A stretch of 64,000 bases of DNA from CAWGMT01 sp963823675 (lineage in GTDB: Bacteria; Planctomycetota; Planctomycetia; Isosphaerales; Isosphaeraceae), in assembly GCA_963823675.1 (NCBI GenBank), contig CAWGMT010000004.1:1-64000 (forward strand), written 5' to 3'. A program made the translations under genes and the position numbers. A model generated the notes under the pieces. The model worked only from the letters and a program-made list of their open reading frames with translations. It did not search any database and was not told the origin of the DNA. Positions 9,069 to 17,742 of the stretch are shown here, one piece after another; position 1 is the first letter of the stretch; each line of letters begins with the position of its first letter.

Positions 9069-9921
9069 CATGGCCGTCCTCGAGCTGGCGGGTGTGCCCT
9101 ACTACTTCGATGAAACCGAGAAGTGCTATCGCCTCCGGCCCGGCTTCCTCTTCCCGGCGATCAATATGAGCGACGACGAGCTCATCGGCCAGGCGACGGC
9201 CTCGGCGTTGACTGCCGCGCCGGGTCTGGACGTAACCGGCGGGGCCAGACCAGCCACCCGAAAGCTTCAAACGTCTTCGCGCGAGCCTGCCGCCCAACTG
9301 CTGGCAGACGTCGAACGGGTGACATCCGTTCTGGACCTCAAGCTAGCCGACCACAGCCGCCACCACGAGATGATCAGGACGGCGCAATGGGCCCTGATCC
9401 AGGGCCGACGCCTGACCGGAACGTACGCAAGCCCTTATGAGTCCAGGCCGAAGCGATTGGAACTCCATCCCTACCGCCTTTGCTTGGTCAACCAGGCCTG
9501 GTACCTCATCGCCCGTCCCGAGCTCTCAGACCAGCCCAGAACTTACAGGATCACACGATTCAAGAATCTCAGGCCAATCGACGCACCGGCGAATCTCCCA
9601 GCGGACTTTGACCTCAGAGAGTACTTTGGCAACGCCTGGGCAGTCTACCGCGGAAACCAGTCGTACAATGTCGAAATTCACGTTGCCCCGGAGGCTGCCC
9701 CAATTATCACTGAAACCGTCTGGCATCACACACAAACGGTCCAGCATCACAGGGATCGAAGCGTCACGCTCCGCTTCCAGATCGACGGTTTGAATGAGAT
9801 TGTCCACTGGGTGCTCGGGTGGTCAGGCAGAGTACGCGTCGTCCAGCCCGCCGAGCTCCGGGATCTGGTCGTGGAGCAGCTTCGCAGGGCCATCACGCTG
9901 AATGAAACCGATCTGGGTTGA
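8965..9921 (+). CDS. WYL-domain HTH transcriptional regulator (YafY/PafBC-like)
   Basis: The 318-residue regulator has an N-terminal winged helix (RILRVLQLIQGRGRYGVKEI, SERTIFRDMAVLELAGVPYY) and a WYL domain that includes the literal motif QAWYLIARPE, followed by RTYRITRFKNLRP and a C-terminal WCX-like part. WYL proteins bind nucleic-acid or nucleotide ligands and often control phage-defence and DNA-damage loci. The start is uncertain: the only usual start codon after the preceding in-frame stop is TTG at 8965, which leaves almost no residues before the first helix, so the true N-terminus may be affected by the same kind of indel as the gene before it. It probably regulates the cargo operon. 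Confidence 0.85.
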   Translation: MRILRVLQLIQGRGRYGVKEIATELECSERTIFRDMAVLELAGVPYYFDETEKCYRLRPGFLFPAINMSDDELIGQATASALTAAPGLDVTGGARPATRKLQTSSREPAAQLLADVERVTSVLDLKLADHSRHHEMIRTAQWALIQGRRLTGTYASPYESRPKRLELHPYRLCLVNQAWYLIARPELSDQPRTYRITRFKNLRPIDAPANLPADFDLREYFGNAWAVYRGNQSYNVEIHVAPEAAPIITETVWHHTQTVQHHRDRSVTLRFQIDGLNEIVHWVLGWSGRVRVVQPAELRDLVVEQLRRAITLNETDLG

Positions 9922-10045
9922 ACGCGCTGAGGTCGCGTTGGTCGCGTCTGGTCCTCAGCAAGAGAGATGGCCTCGGCTGCGCTGGCTGGATTCGACGTCG
10001 GTACCACTGACCCACGGGTGTCGCTCCCATCGGAGAAGATTGACC

Positions 10046-10883
10046 ATGAACGACAACGATCCACCGGTTGGAAGCGGGGTCGGCTTTTTTGGAGACAATG
10101 ACCACGACATGCCAAACCGCCTGGTCGCGATCGGTGACATCCACGGCCTGCAGCGTCGCCCTCCGCGCCCTCCTGGCGGCCATCGATCCCCGGCGCGACG
10201 ACACCATCGTCGTTCTGGGCGACGTGATCGACTACGGGCCGCAGACGGACAGAGTGATCGAGCAACTCATCGACCTGGCCGGGCGATGCCGGCTCGTTCT
10301 TCTCAAAGGAAATCACGAAGAAATGCTCTTCGGGGCGTTGCTGGGCCGAGACGACCGACGCTACTGGGAGAGTTGCGGGGGCGTCACGACCCGGCGGTGC
10401 TACCCCGGCCGGGATGATCGCGAGCTCATCGACCCCGCGCACCTGCGGTTCCTCAAGGAAAACTGCCAGGACTATTTCGAAGCCGACGGTTTTATCTTCG
10501 TCCACGCGAACTATTTTCCGAACAGGCCGATGCAAGAACAGACGAGCCATACGCTCCGCTGGGAGGCCGTCGATGCGGCACGGATGGCCGCGCACTACTC
10601 GGGCAAGACCGTTATCGCGGGCCATACTGCGCAGACCAGTGGCAACGTACTCGACCTCGGCTTCCTCGTGGTGATCGACACAGGCTGTAGCCTGGGTAGG
10701 TGGCTCACGGCGCTGGAAGTCCACAGTGGCGAGATGATCCAGGCCAACCAACGAGGTGAGACGCGGAGGTCCTTGCGATTTCAGACCACAGATGATGCCG
10801 ATCGATCAGATGACCGTGAAGGGAAACAACCCACCCGAAACCTGCCTGAGCTGTGGCAGCGCGGACTCCGAGAATCTCACTAA
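10046..10883 (+). pseudogene. PPP-family metallophosphatase (Ser/Thr phosphatase-like), one frameshift
   Basis: The conserved blocks are in order but split between two frames: NRLVAIGDIHG in one frame from the start at 10046 or 10109, then from about 10148 VALRALLAAIDP, VVLGDVIDYGPQTD, VLLKGNHEEM and a C-terminal VIAGHTAQTSG in another. GDIHG, GDxxDYGP, GNHE and GHT are the metal-binding motifs of the PPP family. Removing one C in GGCCTGC at about 10147 restores the usual GDIHGCSVALRALL. The protein would have about 260 residues. Its C-terminal tail overlaps the next gene region. A fragment of a second copy lies at 12655-12740. Confidence 0.78.
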
Positions 10884-10896
10884 CCCTGGGCATACG

Positions 10897-11796
10897 ATGG
10901 TCCCCGACGTGGCAACCAATATAGTCTTCATCTCCGATCTGCTACCGGCACGGCATCCAAACGTTGAACGCGCTTTGAGGGCTGCTCTTGGCGAACAACT
11001 TCGGATGATTCCGGGCACGAAGGACGTCTGGGTGCGCGACTTCATGCCGCTGCAACTGGATGAGGACCGCTTCCTTCAGTTCCGATACGATCCAGATTAC
11101 CTCCGGGACTCTCCGGAATTGAGAACGGATAATGGAGCCAGCCTCGTTCCCTTCCAATACTGTCGCTACTCCAACTTGGTCATCGATGGTGGCAACATCG
11201 TTCGCTGGAAAGACGCCGCAGTTCTCACCGAGAAGGTCTATAAGGAGAATGCGGAACACACGGGCCTGGCTCTTCGGAATGCGCTTCGGACTGCCCTGGA
11301 GGTGGATCGGCTGATCGTCTGCCCTCGAGAGCCTGGCGATGTGTTCGGACATGCAGACGGCATGGTTCGGTTCGTCGACGGCCATACGCTGCTGGTGAAC
11401 GATTACTCATCGGCAAACCCTCAGTTCGGCCGGAGACTTGTCTCCGCGCTCAAACGGGACGGCTTCGACGTCATCGCCTTTCCTTATCAACCGAGCTACA
11501 AAGCCACTGATGGCATTCCTTTTGCCTCGGGCGTTTACATCAACTTCTTACAGACGATGGATACCATCATGGTGCCGGCCTTTGGTCTCGCGGAAGACGC
11601 ACAAGCGGCTGACGTACTGCGGCGGGCATTTCCTCATACCAAGGTCGTGCCGGTGCGGTGCGGTGCATTGGCCAAGAGTGGGGGCGTGCTCAACTGTGTG
11701 ACGTGGAACGTCTTGATCAATGCGGACAGCGGGCGGCCAGGATCACAAAAGATTGAAGAAACAACTTCGCTTCTGGCGCGTCGAAGAAAGGGATGA
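10897..11796 (+). CDS. Agmatine deiminase / peptidyl-arginine deiminase family protein
   Basis: The protein of about 299 residues has the guanidine-modifying fold motifs DVWVRDFMPL, LVIDGGNIVRW, FGHADGMVRFVD (H152, D154) and, near the end, SGGVLNCVTWN with the likely catalytic C267. Agmatine deiminases usually show a GG.xHC motif; here the residue before Cys is Asn rather than His, so substrate specificity is uncertain. The frame is open further upstream (to 10756) through a C-x2-C-containing stretch. The ATG at 10897 is chosen because similarity-like sequence begins there. Its stop overlaps the following gene start region (ATGA at 11793). An arginine-type deiminase in a mobile island could modify protein or a small guanidino compound. 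Confidence 0.8.
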   Translation: MVPDVATNIVFISDLLPARHPNVERALRAALGEQLRMIPGTKDVWVRDFMPLQLDEDRFLQFRYDPDYLRDSPELRTDNGASLVPFQYCRYSNLVIDGGNIVRWKDAAVLTEKVYKENAEHTGLALRNALRTALEVDRLIVCPREPGDVFGHADGMVRFVDGHTLLVNDYSSANPQFGRRLVSALKRDGFDVIAFPYQPSYKATDGIPFASGVYINFLQTMDTIMVPAFGLAEDAQAADVLRRAFPHTKVVPVRCGALAKSGGVLNCVTWNVLINADSGRPGSQKIEETTSLLARRRKG

Positions 11797-11804
11797 GGAC
11801 AGAA

Positions 11805-12602
11805 ATGGCGAGCATTTTTGATGGAACGGATGCCTTGATCGATGATTGGCTTGGCCTCCGATTCAAAGCCAAACCTCCACTTTACGAGAAGACGACAGCC
11901 TGGAAGAAGTGTTCGGCGAGCGAGACAAGGGATGGCTGTGTCTTTGTCCGGTCTTTTCTCTGCATTGTGGACAAAAACTGCCGAGATCGACGACTACCTG
12001 GGCCCGCCTCCAAGAAAAACTGGCGGTTTCAACATGCGCCGAACTTCGTCTCGGCGAACACGGGAGAGACGCCCTTGGAGCGGAAACTCGTCCGCGGTGC
12101 GCCAAACTCGCTGGCCAATCAGATTCCTGTGGCGTCAGGCGTTTGCTCAGCAGATGAGCGCAGAAACACAATCGATCTCGCGGAGCAGTGCGGACCAAAC
12201 GAATACACGTTCTTTGAGTTGAAGGTCGGTTCAGACACCCCGCTTTATGCAGCGATGGAGTTGCTCGGTTATGCCGCGTGCTACATCGCTGCCCGTCGAA
12301 AGATGGCAGACCTCGGCTACAACGCGCCAGAAAAGCAGCTACTCGCGGCGACGGTCGTTCATCTCAGGGTTTTGGCTCCCCAGAATTATTACCGTGTTGG
12401 CCAACGCGGCTACCCATGCCTTCGCTGGCTTCAGGCCAAAATCAACACGGGGCTGGCGTGCGTGCACGAGTACGTTGAAGGGCTTCATATGGATTTCGGG
12501 TTTGAGGCGTTCCCGGAGAACTTTGCCCTAGAGTCGGACTCCGACACATTGAGAGAGTGCCTCCGCCGCCGCGTCTCAGCTTATCCGCCGGCGGTCCCGT
12601 GA
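11805..12602 (+). CDS. Hypothetical protein with PD-(D/E)XK-like ELK motif
   Basis: The 265-residue protein is not recognised as a whole. Its centre reads TIDLAEQ...EYTFFELKVGSDTPLYAA with D124, E138 and K140, the spacing and hydrophobic pattern of PD-(D/E)XK nucleases of the type often found in defence islands. A start at 11805 has GAGGA five bases upstream; an in-frame ATG at 11793 overlaps the deiminase stop as ATGA, so either way the two genes are coupled. Several Cys residues lie between 30 and 110. Activity is inferred. Confidence 0.62.
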   Translation: MASIFDGTDALIDDWLGLRFKAKPPLYEKTTAWKKCSASETRDGCVFVRSFLCIVDKNCRDRRLPGPASKKNWRFQHAPNFVSANTGETPLERKLVRGAPNSLANQIPVASGVCSADERRNTIDLAEQCGPNEYTFFELKVGSDTPLYAAMELLGYAACYIAARRKMADLGYNAPEKQLLAATVVHLRVLAPQNYYRVGQRGYPCLRWLQAKINTGLACVHEYVEGLHMDFGFEAFPENFALESDSDTLRECLRRRVSAYPPAVP

Positions 12603-12654
12603 TTTCGGCGGTTGGCCGTCGCACGAGGGGCCAAACCAACGCCACGCGAGGGCA

Positions 12655-12741
12655 CTGGCGTTGACCGTTAAGGAACGCGAGCTCATCGATCCCGATCATC
12701 TGCGGTTTGTCCGGGCTCATCTGGGCTCCGCCGTGTCTCGT
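12655..12741 (+). pseudogene. Fragment of a second PPP-type phosphatase
   Basis: Frame LTVKERELIDPDHLRFVR closely matches the phosphatase upstream (DDRELIDPAHLRFLKEN at about 10415-10460), and the DNA also matches over about 45 bases. No other motif of the enzyme is present before the convergent gene at 12742 takes over. It looks like the relic of a local duplication or recombination. Confidence 0.5.
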
Positions 12742-13689
12742 TCACGGCGCGGGAGGCCAGGGAATATTGAACTCCTCGCAGACACGCTGCCACGTGGCGA
12801 CTCCCAGGAACGCGCTGGCAATGGCTTCACATTCAGCGGGAGACCGATGTGGCAGAGCCTTGGGCAGAATGTCGAGGGACACTGTGTCTCTCGCTGCGTC
12901 GAGCCACACCTGCGGCGCTGCAACTGCCTCCGTACCGCCGTCTCCCTCGACCAGGAAGAACCCGGCGAGCGAGCGCCCGTTGCATATCTCGAATGCGCAG
13001 TCGAGATGTCGAAGCATCTGGGGTTGCGGATTCATCCACGTAGTGCGGGTTTTCGGGCCGACTTCTTTGCGCTTCCCTTCAACAACAATGACCATGGACT
13101 CGGTCTCGAGGAACACATCCGGGTAGCTGGCTCCCTCAAATACGTACCAAGCTCGTCCAAATCCGCCGTACTGCGCGAGAAGCTGACGACTCTCCTCAAG
13201 TGTCTGAGGGTCCCGATCGATCAAGAGCGCCTCCCGTTTTGCCCTCGCAGCAGGCCCTCCCCAGTCATTGTTGAGTGGCGGGACAGATGCGTACTTGAGT
13301 AGCCAGAGAAGGAGTGCGTTCGGTGCCGCCAAGCCCTTCTCCGGCCTACCCCATGCCCAGGACGTCAGTGCGCCGGGATTGAGCTCACGCACGGCTGCCT
13401 CCGGTGGCGGGGGCATCTTCGGGAGCGTGAGTAGGCGCGGAAGCCATTTGGCGCCGGTGGCCTCGCGGGCGAGTAGCTCATCAAATACCGGAACAACTCG
13501 TGACTTCGTTGAGTTCGTCGTGGTACGCGAGGGACTGGACGCAGGCCGCTTGCGCCGCTTTGTACGCGCGGGACTGGACGCAGGGCGTCTCGCCGCACCG
13601 CGTGGCAAATGTAAAATCCGCCTGGTAAACTGGACGGTGTAATCGAGACAACCGTGAAGTTGACGGCATTCAACTCTGCCTCGAGCCAT
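12742..13689 (-). CDS. PD-(D/E)XK nuclease-like protein
   Basis: The C-terminal two thirds are a plausible protein: TSWAWGRPEKGLAAPNALLLW, YVFEGASYPDVFLETESM and VIVVEGKRKEVG, where Asp of YPD and E-G-K form a PD-(D/E)XK-like site, followed by QPQMLRHLDCAFE. The first 60 or so codons are Arg/Ser/Pro-rich and overlap the methyltransferase gene in another frame; the true start is probably a non-ATG codon or lies near 13450-13500. It directly follows the methyltransferase on the same strand, so the two could act together, for example as a modification enzyme and a nuclease. That is inference from context. Confidence 0.6.
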   Translation of the reverse strand: MARGRVECRQLHGCLDYTVQFTRRILHLPRGAARRPASSPARTKRRKRPASSPSRTTTNSTKSRVVPVFDELLAREATGAKWLPRLLTLPKMPPPPEAAVRELNPGALTSWAWGRPEKGLAAPNALLLWLLKYASVPPLNNDWGGPAARAKREALLIDRDPQTLEESRQLLAQYGGFGRAWYVFEGASYPDVFLETESMVIVVEGKRKEVGPKTRTTWMNPQPQMLRHLDCAFEICNGRSLAGFFLVEGDGGTEAVAAPQVWLDAARDTVSLDILPKALPHRSPAECEAIASAFLGVATWQRVCEEFNIPWPPAP

Positions 13690-15044
13690 TCGCGAGTCGC
13701 GTGCCCCCAGGTAAACGGTCCATCCTTCAAGCCGCCGTACTCAATTTCGAATTGCGCCGCGACGAAGCGACCATCAATGGGGTTGCCTGACTCAATCAGC
13801 ATGCAACCACCATCGTCTACCAGGCCGTGAAGGCGTCGAAGTTGTTGACGCGTCGCGCCCTCGTCACCAAAAACGCCGAGCCCGTTGCCCAAAAGAAAGA
13901 CCGCATCGAAGCGCGCCTCTGGCGGAATGCCGGTGAACTGCGGGTAATCGACAGCAGCGGGCAGGACCTCCATGCAGTGATCACGTAGCCGCTGGTCGAT
14001 CTCTACCACCGTGAACTTCGCATCGGGCGCCAGGAGGCGAGCGAAGGCGCTATGCCGCCCGATCCCGCATCCGACATCCAGGACACGAGGCTTCTGTCTG
14101 CCGCCGAGGCAGGTGTGGATAAGGCGCTGCTCTTCGCTTCGCAGATAAATGAATTCACGGCAGGGACAGTCTCTTCCGTGAGGGTGATCGACATTCCGCA
14201 GATGAAATCGAATTTCGCGATCAGGCTGCCTCAACTGGTCAAACATTGCCTCAGCAAATGCAGACACGTTCTTCTCCTCGCTGCTGTGACGAGCGATCGT
14301 TTCTACTCCTCCTCCATCGCCGAGTTTGGCACCGGGCAGACGCCAGATTGCTAAACCTGCCTTATCAAAATGCCAAATGCGATCCGAATAGTCCGGCCAG
14401 CATGGAACGCCTCGCAGTCCTCCGCCACCATGCAACAGGTAGGTCGGTCGCCCGGCTGGGTTGCCAAGCACCAAGCGTCCAAGAATTTGCTGTGAATCTT
14501 CAAACTGCGTCCAGTTGCACCCAAATCCATGCTGGAAAACAGCGATCAGTGCTGGGCTCGCCTTATTCCAATAGAGTGCGTCGAACGTTGCTGCTCCATC
14601 ACCACCCACATAAAGCAGGCTAAAGCGCTTTGGGCCATGTTTGTCATCAAGACCTTCCTGTCTTTGAAGGATTGCCCAGTATGCGAACGGTGGCTTGCGA
14701 TAATCTTGAAACGATTGCGGGTTTCCATCGATCGGCAGCAGCGGCTGTGGCGTCCATCCCGTTGGTCTCAATTCTCCGGCTGTCACCGCTCGAAAAAAAA
14801 TTCGTTCGTATCCGCGAAATCCATCAACCCGATTCCGGGCTTCCGTGCTATCCACACCGTAATCCACGTATACAAAGCTATGGAAATTGCCAACGAGAAA
14901 GTGAATCACTCTCCCATCAAACTCGCAGGCTGGATAATAAACAGATTCAGAAAGCAACTCATTAATTGGAAAAACGTGTTGAGTCGGCGTGAAGTCCCTC
15001 AGCCATTTTGGCATCTCTTGAAGTGGAATTTGAGGAATCGGCAT
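13365..15044 (-). CDS. Class I SAM-dependent methyltransferase with unknown N-terminal domain
   Basis: Residues from about 320 carry the methyltransferase motifs RVLDVGCGIGRHSAFA, KFTVVEIDQRL, ARFDAVFLLGNGLGVF and DDGGCMLIESGNP. The first 280 or so residues (MPIPQIPLQEMPKWL...) form an unrecognised domain rich in aromatic residues (IHFLVGNFHSFVYVDYGV). The substrate cannot be told. The start at 15044 has AAGGGACG upstream. After about residue 480 (HAVRRDA, near 13600) the sequence becomes a 13-residue tandem repeat and Arg/Pro-rich tail overlapping the next gene; the natural end is probably there, and the ORF runs on to 13365. A 39-bp DNA tandem duplication (13523-13600) causes the repeat. 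Confidence 0.72.
   Translation of the reverse strand: MPIPQIPLQEMPKWLRDFTPTQHVFPINELLSESVYYPACEFDGRVIHFLVGNFHSFVYVDYGVDSTEARNRVDGFRGYERIFFRAVTAGELRPTGWTPQPLLPIDGNPQSFQDYRKPPFAYWAILQRQEGLDDKHGPKRFSLLYVGGDGAATFDALYWNKASPALIAVFQHGFGCNWTQFEDSQQILGRLVLGNPAGRPTYLLHGGGGLRGVPCWPDYSDRIWHFDKAGLAIWRLPGAKLGDGGGVETIARHSSEEKNVSAFAEAMFDQLRQPDREIRFHLRNVDHPHGRDCPCREFIYLRSEEQRLIHTCLGGRQKPRVLDVGCGIGRHSAFARLLAPDAKFTVVEIDQRLRDHCMEVLPAAVDYPQFTGIPPEARFDAVFLLGNGLGVFGDEGATRQQLRRLHGLVDDGGCMLIESGNPIDGRFVAAQFEIEYGGLKDGPFTWGHATREWLEAELNAVNFTVVSITPSSLPGGFYICHAVRRDALRPVPRVQSGASGLRPVPRVPRRTQRSHELFRYLMSYSPARPPAPNGFRAYSRSRRCPRHRRQPCVSSIPAH
13523..13600. repeat. 39-bp imperfect tandem duplication at a gene junction
   Basis: Two units beginning GTACGCG(a/c)GGGACTGGACG are spaced exactly 39 bases apart, which is 13 codons. 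They lie where the methyltransferase should end and the nuclease-like gene should begin. The duplication may have moved the stop or start signals of these genes. Confidence 0.75.
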
Positions 15045-15089
15045 CGACTCGTCCCTTCGCGGCCTACCGCTTGTTTCTTCCGACCCGCG

Positions 15090-15150
15090 GAATTTGACCC
15101 TACCCCCTGAATGCACCTTCCTTGACCCCGATATCGCGGAGGACGAATCA
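15090..15150 (+). repeat. Partial copy of the scar-associated upstream repeat
   Basis: TTTGACCCTACCCCCTGAAT followed by a segment rich in GACCCCG matches sequence about 100 bases upstream of scar B (about 17998: TGACCCTCCCCGCTGAATGC) and scar C (about 21071: TTTGACCCTACCCCTGAAT). The match fades after about 60 bases. It marks a further degenerate copy of the same repeat family, cut off from its tRNA part. Confidence 0.6.
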
Positions 15151-15353
15151 TTCGTCTACCTCTCAAATGCTATGCTTCCGGCCTATCTTCCAGCAATCGT
15201 TCGGCACGTACGTTTCAAGACTGATTGGCGACAATTAGATTTCCCTTCTGACGACAACTAGAATTCCCGCCTCGAGGATAGTGTACAAGCCGCTTCGATT
15301 GCGGTCGTCTTGAATCCCTTCTCGCACTCGGCGGTATCCGTGCTTGCTTCCAG

Positions 15354-16155
15354 TCACACCTCCTTGCTGAGATTGGCGGGGCCCGACGCGCTCTGACGCG
15401 ATTTCTTGGCCTGCTCGGCCCGATAGCTGGAAACGTTCAATTCCAGGATCACGCTGTGGTGCACCAGTCGATCGATCGCAGCAGCGGTCGTCATCGGGTC
15501 CTTGAAGATCGTCTCCCAACCCGAAAACGCGAGGTTGCTCGTCAGCACCACGCTCCCCCGTTCATATCGCTCCGCCAAGAGCGCGAACAGCACCTCCATT
15601 TCGTCGCGACTGTATTGGACATATCCAATATCGTCGAGGATCATCACGTGATATGAAGAAATCTTCTTGAGAAAACCGCGGAGCTTCAAGTCACGCTTCG
15701 CGGCCAAGAGGTCCTGAACCATCAGACCACAAGTCGCGAACATCACCTTCCTTCCCGCCCGGATCAGCTCCTGGCCAATCGCGCAGGCGACGTGCGTTTT
15801 CCCAGAGCCGGGGTTACCGAAAATGAGCACATTCTCATGCCGCTCAACGAAGTCTCCTTCCAGCAACGATCGGACCTGCTGCGCCGCCTTCGGCGGCAGT
15901 CGCTTCAGGTCCAGAGTTCGAACAGGCTCTTTTCCATGAACAGCCTCGAATCGCGTAAGAGCCGCTCGATCCGGTTTGAGCGCCGGGTTTCACGTTGCGC
16001 TCCGCCAGATCAAGCAAGTAGCGCTCGTAACTTGAGGACTCTTGACGAGCCCGTTGCGCCGCCGATTCGTACTCGTCCCGTATCGCCGGCAGATGGAGGT
16101 CCCGAAGGCAGTCCTTCAGGGACTCGTGCAGGTCGGCTTGTCGGTTAATGGCATG
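15354..16155 (-). pseudogene. istB: IstB-like ATPase of the IS21 element, frameshifted
   Basis: The N-terminal part (NRQADLHESLKDCLRDLHLP, YERYLLDLAERN) is in one frame to about 15990. The ATPase core (LIFGNPGSGKTHVACAIGQE, VMILDDIGYVQY, VLTSNLAFSGWETIF) is in another frame from about 15920 to the stop. IstB is the AAA+ helper that selects target DNA and stimulates the transposase. Its usual length is about 250-260 residues, which the joined frames would give. It begins at the end of istA, as expected. Confidence 0.85.
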
Positions 16156-17628
16156 TCCTCCCTTGTCTCGAGTAACCCGTCGTACATCGACAAATCCACC
16201 GTTGTGATCGTGACCTCCATCGCTCGCGGCAGGCCCAGGTCGTGGGCCAAATGGTCGGCGACGACGGTCGGTGTGATCGGTACATTCCACTCCAGGAGCC
16301 GGCCCAACACGGCGTCGACTCCGGTCTCGGATTCCTTAGCCGCCAGCTCGAGGATCCGCAGGTAATCCTTGGCCGCGCGGCCGGGGCTGTGTTCCAGCAA
16401 GGCATCGTAGGCCCGGCGAAACCGGCTCGTCGGGAACATCGCGTCCTGGTAGCGATATCCCGCGAACGCCCCCGGCTTGCGCACCAGCCAATCAATCACA
16501 TGACGATAGTTGATCGCGTGTTTGTTTCGGCCGCGGAGCCGGGGAAGTCGCTCGACCAGCACCGAGCCGTGCCACACCTCCAGGTATTCAACCTTGATAT
16601 GAACGTCAACCTGTTCACCGATCAGCCGGCTGGGAACCGAGTAGGTGTTGAATTTGATGCGGATTGTGCTTCCCTGGCTGACTCGCGCTGGGCGTCGGTG
16701 CCACGCGTTGAACGCGACGCGCGGGTAGATCTCGCAGTTGTGATCGGTCCTCGGCGAATCGCTGGGCCCGTCCGCTGTTGCGTTGGGCCAGCACTTCGCG
16801 CAGGAACCGTTCGTAGTCCTCGCGATCCTCGAAGTCGCGGCTGCCGCGGAGCATCAGCGCTTGATCGACGGCAGTCTTGAATCGGTTATGGCTCTGCTCG
16901 GCGTCTCCATTCTCATGGGCCTTGCGGGCGTTGATGGCTTGAGCTTTCAAGCCGTAGTGAGCCAGCAAGGCGCGATAACGTTGCTGGAACAGATCACGAT
17001 CGGAAAGGTTATTCACCGCGGCGGTGAGCCGATCAGTGCGATGCATCTGGGGAACCCCTCCCAGTTCCCAGAGGGCGTTTTGGAGCCCTTGGCTGAGGCT
17101 CTCGAAACTCTCGGAAAAGCAGACCGTGCCGGTCTCCCAATTGGAATAGGTCAGGACAAAGTGATAGACCATGTGATCAAACGGTTCACCGGCCAGCGTG
17201 ACCCGCAGGTCGCCCATGTGCGTGAAGTCAGAGGCGCCCAACAGACCGGGCCGGTGGATCTGATCGAAAAAGACCTCCTTGGCTGGGCCCTCGGTGGCTC
17301 TCCACGCTTTGATCTTCCGCTGTAATGTGCGGAGCTGGATGTCGCGAAATCGGCCTGGGAAGCGACGTTGGAGATCGCAGAAAAGGGTCTTGGCTTGAAG
17401 CCCGGGATTGAGTTCCAGTAGGTCACGAAGTTGGGGCCAAACGTCCTCGAACGGATCCTCCCGGGTCCGCCAGGTTCTTGGGGTCAACGATTCACTCGGC
17501 AGGCGATCAGCATGCCGGTACTTTCGAGCTGACTTGGCGTCCATACCCACCTTCAATGCCGCACGATAGAGTGGATGTCCTCCGCCGAGAAACTGGCGAA
17601 GTTTGCGAAACTGGGCATCCGTGATCAT
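16116..17628 (-). pseudogene. istA: IstA DDE transposase of the IS21 element, frameshifted
   Basis: From the start at 17628 the frame encodes an N-terminal HTH and the DDE core: GASDFTHMGDLRV (first D), PQMHRTDRLTAAV (second D) and ENGDAEQSHNRFK (catalytic E). Near 16700, after RSQLRDLPARR, similarity switches frame to STIRIKFNTYSVPSRLIG and continues through WHGSVLVERLPRL to the stop at 16116. The joined product of about 503 residues is normal for IstA. One indel therefore separates a full-length transposase into two frames. Confidence 0.87.
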
Positions 17629-17742
17629 GACGGTTCCCTCCTTCTGGTCAGGAGGAAACCAGATAGTGAACAGACGGGCGAGAGGAGGAGGGAATTCTAG
17701 TTGTCGCTGGGCGGGAATTCTAATTGTCGCTGATCACAAGAC

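Larger units (their letters stand above)
15222..17736 (-). mobile_element. IS21-family insertion sequence with inverted repeats and 6-bp target duplication
   Basis: The 2515-bp element has both ends starting TGAT(t/c)(g/a)GCGACAATTAGA and, about 29 bases further in, a second GACAACTAGAATTCCC on each side, the multiple terminal repeats usual for IS21 elements. Inside are istA and istB on the minus strand. The flanking hexamer CAAGAC is present at 15216-15221 and 17737-17742, a perfect target-site duplication, so the ends are placed with confidence and the insertion is fairly recent. Both genes nevertheless contain a frameshift. Confidence 0.92.
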
